The notes below the pieces were generated by a model. It was not told the DNA's origin and made no database searches. It saw nothing but the letters and a program-made list of their open reading frames with translations. From Maioricimonas rarisocia (GTDB taxonomy: Bacteria > Planctomycetota > Planctomycetia > Planctomycetales > Planctomycetaceae), in NCBI RefSeq assembly GCF_007747795.1, contig NZ_CP036275.1, positions 806,001 to 870,000 on the forward strand: a stretch of 64,000 nt of DNA, given 5' to 3'. Made by a program: the position numbers and the translations under genes. Positions 61,054 through 64,000 of this stretch are shown here, in pieces (the first letter of the stretch is position 1; each line of letters begins with the position of its first letter).

Positions 61054-61290
61054 ATGTCCACGACGGCCGTATTCTATCATGCCGGATGCCCCGTCTGCGT
61101 CAGTGCCGAAGAGACCATCGCCCGCTCACTCGACCCGAACCAGTTCGCGGTCGAAAGCGTCCACCTCGGAGAGGACCGGTCCCGAGTCGGCGAAGCCGAA
61201 GCGGCAGGCGTGCAGTCGGTGCCGGCCCTGGTGATCGACGGCAACGTCTTTCACATCAATCATGGAGCCGATCTGTCGGCACTCAAATGA
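61054..61290 (+). CDS. Small thioredoxin/glutaredoxin-fold protein with CPVC motif
   Basis: The protein has 78 residues. MSTTAVFYHAGCPVCVSAEE is strand 1 plus the redox motif C12-P-V-C15. SVPALVIDGNVFHIN has the cis-Pro. ATG at 61054 follows AGGAA. It is short for glutaredoxin but complete. It is likely a cytoplasmic disulfide exchange protein. A MOSC-domain gene follows 85 bases later on the same strand. Confidence 0.85.
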   Translation: MSTTAVFYHAGCPVCVSAEETIARSLDPNQFAVESVHLGEDRSRVGEAEAAGVQSVPALVIDGNVFHINHGADLSALK

Positions 61291-61375
61291 TGCATTGAAG
61301 AACAGACAAGCGGATCGGGGCCGCCCGGCTCGAGTCGGGTCGGGCGGACGTTTCGCAATCAGACGGGATACAGAG

Positions 61376-62044
61376 ATGAACTGTCGGATTACCTCGATCC
61401 AGGTGGGCTTGCCGCAAACGCACGGCGATCCCGGTGCGATCGATCCGATGCAGAAGGCGTGGTTCTCGGGCATCTTCAAGAAGCCGGTCGCCGGGCCGGT
61501 CGAGGTCGGACGCGTCAACCTGGCCGGCGACGGTCAGGCGGATCTGCGGGTTCACGGCGGGCCGGACAAGGCGATCCTCGGCTATGCCGCGGCTCACTAT
61601 CCCGCCTGGCAGCAGGAGCTGGGGCTCGACGACTTCATCGCAGGTGCCTTCGGGGAGAACCTGACGATCGAGGGAGCGACAGAACCGGAGGTCTGCGTCG
61701 GCGACATCTGGTCGATCGGCGAGACGGTGCGGGTGCAGGTTTCGCAGCCGCGCAGTCCCTGCTACAAGCTGGGCCGCCGGTGGAAGATGCCGGAGCTGCC
61801 CAAGCGGGTGCTGGCGACCGGGCGGAGCGGTTGGTACTTCCGCGTGCTGCAGACCGGCGTGATCGAAGCGGGCTGCGCGATGACGCTGCAGGAGCGGCTG
61901 TATCCGGAGTGGACGATCGATCGCGTCAACCGGGCCCGCTACGGCAAAGGGGCCTCCGGCGACGACATCGCGACGCTCGCCGACCTGCCGGAGCTGGCCA
62001 CGTCGTGGCGGGAGGCGTTCCAGGCGAAACGTGTGCGGATCTGA
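61376..62044 (+). CDS. MOSC domain protein (YiiM-like)
   Basis: The protein has 222 residues. GAFGENLTIEG and CVGDIWSIGETVRVQVSQPR with SPCYKLGRRW are MOSC hallmarks; Cys129 is the conserved sulfur/Mo-cofactor residue. A C-terminal helix (TLADLPELATSWREAF) completes the YiiM type. It is probably involved in molybdenum cofactor-dependent reduction of N-hydroxylated compounds. It is convergent with the SDR gene. Confidence 0.9.
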   Translation: MNCRITSIQVGLPQTHGDPGAIDPMQKAWFSGIFKKPVAGPVEVGRVNLAGDGQADLRVHGGPDKAILGYAAAHYPAWQQELGLDDFIAGAFGENLTIEGATEPEVCVGDIWSIGETVRVQVSQPRSPCYKLGRRWKMPELPKRVLATGRSGWYFRVLQTGVIEAGCAMTLQERLYPEWTIDRVNRARYGKGASGDDIATLADLPELATSWREAFQAKRVRI

Positions 62045-62059
62045 GAAGCTCCGCCTCCG

Positions 62060-62872
62060 TCACCAATGCATCACGTACCCGCCGTCGACGTTGATTGTCT
62101 GCCCGGTGATGCTGGCGGCATGTGGCGAGAGCAGGAACAGGATCGTCGCGGCCACTTCTTCGGGTGTCTGCCAGCGCCCCAGGGGGACCAGCTGGCGGAT
62201 CTTCTGCTGCCCCCATTCGTCGTAAGAGAGCTGCTGTGACGGTTCCTGCCGCTCGTTCCAGGCCTGCCAGACGGAGCGGTTCAGCGGCGTCTTCACCATG
62301 CCGGGGCAGATCGTGTTCACGCGGATGCCGTGCGGGGCGAGATCCCTGGCCAGGCACTGGGCGAAGTTGATGCCGGCTGCCTTCGAGGCACTGTAGGGGG
62401 GATCGGTGGGGGAGCCGATCTGGCCGGCGACCGATCCGAGGAACTGCATCGATCCCTGCTTCTGCTGTTGCAGGGCCGGGGCGAACGTGTGCGCGACGTT
62501 CACCATCCCGAGGATGTTCACCTCGAGGACGCGGTTCCAGTCAGCCGGGGCAAGGTTGGTGAAGGGCATGCCGAACCTGCCGGAGCCGATCGCCGCACAG
62601 TGAACGACGTGGTCGATCTGCCTTCCGTCGTCGAGCAGCCGGTTGCGTGTCTGTTCGAGCTGCGGCAGGTCGGTGACGTCGACGCGGGCGGCGCCGATGT
62701 GCTGGTCGGGAAACTGTCCGGCAAGTTCGCTGGCGACCTGGTCGATCGAGGGGGACTGATCGAGCAGGGCGAGGTCGGCTCCTTCGTCGGCGGCGGCCGT
62801 GGCAACGGCACGGCCGATTCCGCTGGCGGCACCGGTGATGACGATTGTGCGGCTCTGCAGGTGAAGATCCAT
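62060..62872 (-). CDS. Short-chain dehydrogenase/reductase (classical SDR)
   Basis: The protein has 270 residues. TGAASGIG is at residues 13-20; the catalytic set is Asn119, Ser147, Tyr160 and Lys164 (PYSASKAAG). The usual NNAG is HCAAIG. The C-terminus ends SITGQTINVDGGYVMHW, typical of tetrameric SDRs. The substrate is unknown. There is no signal peptide. Confidence 0.93.
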   Translation of the reverse strand: MDLHLQSRTIVITGAASGIGRAVATAAADEGADLALLDQSPSIDQVASELAGQFPDQHIGAARVDVTDLPQLEQTRNRLLDDGRQIDHVVHCAAIGSGRFGMPFTNLAPADWNRVLEVNILGMVNVAHTFAPALQQQKQGSMQFLGSVAGQIGSPTDPPYSASKAAGINFAQCLARDLAPHGIRVNTICPGMVKTPLNRSVWQAWNERQEPSQQLSYDEWGQQKIRQLVPLGRWQTPEEVAATILFLLSPHAASITGQTINVDGGYVMHW

Positions 62873-63100
62873 GGGCTATCGTTCATGAGAGGAATGGTCG
62901 TCGACCGGCCATCATGGAGAGGATCTTCTGGTTGTGCAACGGGCGTTCGGGCCGTGACGGATTCGAGGAATGTTGCGTTAACCGTTGGTTGAATGCCGAT
63001 TTACCTTCCGCGAGTGAGCCGTAGAATTCGGGAAGGTGCTCGGCCGGTGTGTTACGATTGAGGTGGTACCGGTTTACAGAAACGCGTCACGACTGCATTT

Positions 63101-64000
63101 ATGACGTCACGATCTGAATCATCGAAGTCCTCCCGCTGGATCTGGCCGTTCGAGCTGCAGGAGCAGATCGGCGAAGGCGGTATGGGGCAAGTCTATCGGG
63201 CCCGCTATGTCCCACGGGACATCGAGGTGGCGCTGAAGATGCTGCCGGAGGACGTCACCGATGCCACCGCGCTGGCCCGCTTCGAGCGCGAGATGGAGGT
63301 GCTCAAGACGCTCAAGCACCCGAACATCGTTCGCTGCTTTGGAGGCGTGTGCGAAGACAAGCAGCGGTTCTACGCGATGGAGCTGGTTCCGGGCGGCTCG
63401 CTGGACGACATCCTCAAGGCGAAGAAGCGACTCTCCTGGGAGCTGGTGATCGAGTACGCGCAGCAGATGTGTGCCGGGCTCGAATGCTCACACGCGAGGG
63501 GAGTTGTTCATCGGGACGTCAAGCCGGGCAACTTCCTGATCGGCAAGGACGGCAAGCTGAAGCTGAGCGACTTCGGTCTGGCGAGTGTGGCGGCCAGTCG
63601 CCGCATCACGGCGGCGGGCAAGACGGCCGGGACGTTCCTGTACATGGCTCCCGAACAGATCCGCGGAGAAGCGGTCACGCCGCAGACCGATCTGTACGCT
63701 TTGGGGTGCGTGCTGTTCGAGTTGCTGACGGGGCGTCCTCCGTTTGTCGGTGCGACTGCTGCGGCAACGCTCCACATGCACTGCAAGCAGGAGCCACCGC
63801 GAATCACCGAGACCGCTCTGGAATGCCCGGCGACGCTCGAGTCGCTGGTGATGCGGCTGCTGGCGAAGAAGCCGGCCGATCGACCGGCCTCGGCAGCCGA
63901 GGTGGCGCAGGAGCTGCGGGGTGTTTCCCAGACCGTGACGGTCGTTACACCGACGCGGAAAGGAAGCGGAAGCGGCAGGACGGTCAGCAATCGTCCACTG
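63101..64000 (+). CDS. Hanks-type Ser/Thr protein kinase, 3' end outside window
   Basis: 300 residues are visible with no stop before the edge. The kinase domain is complete: G-loop GEGGMG at 24-29, Lys46 (VALKML), Glu64, HRDVKPGN at 137-144, DFG at 157-159 and APE at 183-185, with TDLYALGCVLFELLTGRPPF after. The region beyond residue 280 is a Ser/Gly-rich juxtamembrane stretch. A sensor or TM segment probably follows outside the window. There is no TM before residue 300. Confidence 0.94.
   Translation, partial: MTSRSESSKSSRWIWPFELQEQIGEGGMGQVYRARYVPRDIEVALKMLPEDVTDATALARFEREMEVLKTLKHPNIVRCFGGVCEDKQRFYAMELVPGGSLDDILKAKKRLSWELVIEYAQQMCAGLECSHARGVVHRDVKPGNFLIGKDGKLKLSDFGLASVAASRRITAAGKTAGTFLYMAPEQIRGEAVTPQTDLYALGCVLFELLTGRPPFVGATAAATLHMHCKQEPPRITETALECPATLESLVMRLLAKKPADRPASAAEVAQELRGVSQTVTVVTPTRKGSGSGRTVSNRPL

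Overview
The window looks like a chromosomal segment of a high-GC planctomycete (order Planctomycetales). The evidence is lineage-typical families: two DUF1559 pseudopilin-like genes with type IV prepilin leaders, four DUF1501 proteins, one fused planctomycete cytochrome/DUF1549/DUF1553 protein, a tandem pair of TPR + FG-GAP + ASPIC/UnbV proteins, a sulfatase, PQQ-type beta-propellers and a Hanks-type kinase. There is no phage or plasmid backbone, no rRNA and no CRISPR array. One tRNA gene is present. Two genes are cut by the window edges: a membrane protein at the left and a Ser/Thr kinase at the right.

Layout. 0-9.9 kb: a truncated GT-C-like membrane protein, then a plus-strand run of DUF1559, a lipoprotein, two overlapping CRTAC1-like proteins and a ZIP-like membrane protein. 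9.9-13 kb: a GntR/YtrA regulator with a palindromic operator, an ABC ATPase and its permease. 13.2-22.7 kb: a minus-strand cluster of transglutaminase-like, ATP-grasp, alpha-E (DUF403) and DUF2126 amidoligase-like proteins, a predicted peptide-synthesis system and the most interesting locus here. 22.9-40.7 kb: secreted and surface genes (SRPBCC, TolB-like propeller, DUF1501, DUF1549/1553, sulfatase, secretin-N repeat protein, two divergent PQQ propellers). 41.4-46.6 kb: an MltR-like protein, a secreted regulatory-like domain protein, an epimerase, a second DUF1559/lipoprotein pair and a Uma2 protein. 46.9-52 kb: GH57 glucan enzyme, GalT and an NtrC-like regulator lacking GAFTGA. 52.6-60 kb: PH-like membrane protein, DUF1501, metX-metW and a TolQ/TolR-like operon. 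60.3-64 kb: tRNA-Met, HxlR regulator, CPVC thioredoxin-fold protein, MOSC protein, SDR and kinase.

The larger gaps, mostly those between convergent genes, hold nests of short palindromic, dispersed repeats. At least five families recur inside the window, some exact over more than 20 bases. One inverted pair lies in a degenerate RelE-like reading frame.

All functional calls come from reading protein motifs by eye and from knowledge of the families. No database search was run. Start codons were chosen from ribosome-binding sites, signal peptides and domain starts, so several differ from the longest open frame.
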